A stretch of DNA of 64,000 nucleotides from Lunularia cruciata (lineage: Eukaryota > Streptophyta > Marchantiopsida > Lunulariales > Lunulariaceae). The stretch lies in NCBI GenBank assembly GCA_948567375.1, contig OX419757.1, positions 57,223,665-57,287,664 of the forward strand, given 5' to 3'. Position numbers and translations under genes: made by a program. Every line of letters starts with the position of its first letter. The stretch's first letter is position 1. Positions 63,661 through 64,000 of this stretch are shown here, one piece after another. The notes under the pieces were generated by a model. The model was not told where the DNA came from. It did no database searches and was given only the letters and a program-made list of their open reading frames with translations.

Positions 63661-64000
63661 ACCTTTATGCAGATAGGTTGAGTAGAAACCCATGTCCTAG
63701 CAAGCAAGATTTGACCAGAGCAAGTTGGCATGGTGAGACAAATGAGGAGATGGTGTTAGGTTGGCATGCATATGCCTTTCTTTGTATATTTTTTGAGACT
63801 TTGGTGGTATCTCTCATAGCGCATACATGATAAGTTATTGAGGTCACATATCCAGAGAGTGAAGATATTGGTATAGTTCAGCAAGACATTCATGATGATG
63901 TCTTAGTGATGGACTATTGTTGCATTGGTGTTGTGGGTGGCACAATTGGGGCCAAGGAGAGAGACCATGTTCTTCAGCAAGCCTTATGGTTCAGATTGGA
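63661..64000 (+). pseudogene. D2 RNase H end and integrase linker (incomplete)
   Basis: Matches D1 22738-23110: LYADRLSRNPCPS, then a linker with SEDIG and DVLVMDYCCIGVVGGTIGAK. It runs to the window edge before the HHCC zinc region. Confidence 0.8.

Larger units (their letters stand above)
48919..64000 (+). mobile_element. Family D element D2, interrupted by C, runs off the window
   Basis: Same family as D1 in the opposite orientation: 5' LTR 48919-49837, primer site, gag, protease, methyltransferase (split by C), RT, RNase H and the start of integrase at the window end. The integrase core, any PHD finger and the 3' LTR lie outside. D2 has more stops than D1. The TSD cannot be checked. Confidence 0.9.

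Noticed and set aside
1-64000. Bacterial or organellar origin, operons, CRISPR arrays, rRNA
   Set aside because: Nested LTR retrotransposons, solo LTRs and plant-type primer sites throughout; no Shine-Dalgarno-spaced gene clusters, spacer-repeat arrays or rRNA seen.

Overview
This is nuclear DNA from a plant with a large, repeat-rich genome. The evidence is the AT-rich composition, Ty3/gypsy LTR retrotransposons nested several layers deep, solo LTRs, a PIF/Harbinger fossil and no intact host gene. No rRNA, complete tRNA or CRISPR array was seen. The species cannot be named from this window. A seedless plant or a gymnosperm is my guess, because of the methyltransferase-bearing retroelement, but this is inference.

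Layout. 1-4276: host DNA with degenerate repeats and a PIF/Harbinger transposase fossil. 4282-15599: chromovirus A1 (+), bounded by a perfect TATTG target-site duplication (TSD) and split by chromovirus B1 (7572-13279, +). 15605-17797: no confident gene. 17803-40445: chromovirus A2 (-), bounded by a perfect CTATC TSD. A2 was split by chromovirus B2 (19335-35964, +) and separately by a solo B LTR (37226-38060, TSD CACAA). The 5' LTR of B2 was itself hit twice, by a solo C LTR (19938-20554) and by the large element D1 (20623-30574, -). 40446-48918: decayed host DNA with an FCP1-like phosphatase remnant, two solo B LTRs, a coiled-coil gene remnant and tandem repeats. 48919-64000: element D2 (+), which runs off the window. 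D2 is interrupted at 54021-61848 by element C (-), whose two 692-bp LTRs look identical by eye.

The most notable content is family D. Between its protease and reverse transcriptase it encodes a cytosine-5 DNA methyltransferase-like domain with motifs I, IV, VI and X in canonical order. In D1 the integrase ends in a PHD finger, a histone-reading fold, instead of the usual chromodomain. One retroelement lineage would thus carry an epigenetic writer and an epigenetic reader. Both copies are now broken by stops and frameshifts; in D2 the young element C landed exactly inside methyltransferase motif X. Families A and B are ordinary chromodomain elements. Family C lacks a chromodomain, uses a tRNA-Asp-like primer site and has an extra zinc-knuckle ORF upstream of gag.

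All boundaries, TSDs and motifs were read by eye. Family assignments rest on recognised motifs, not on searches. Clade names finer than 'chromovirus' are not supported here.
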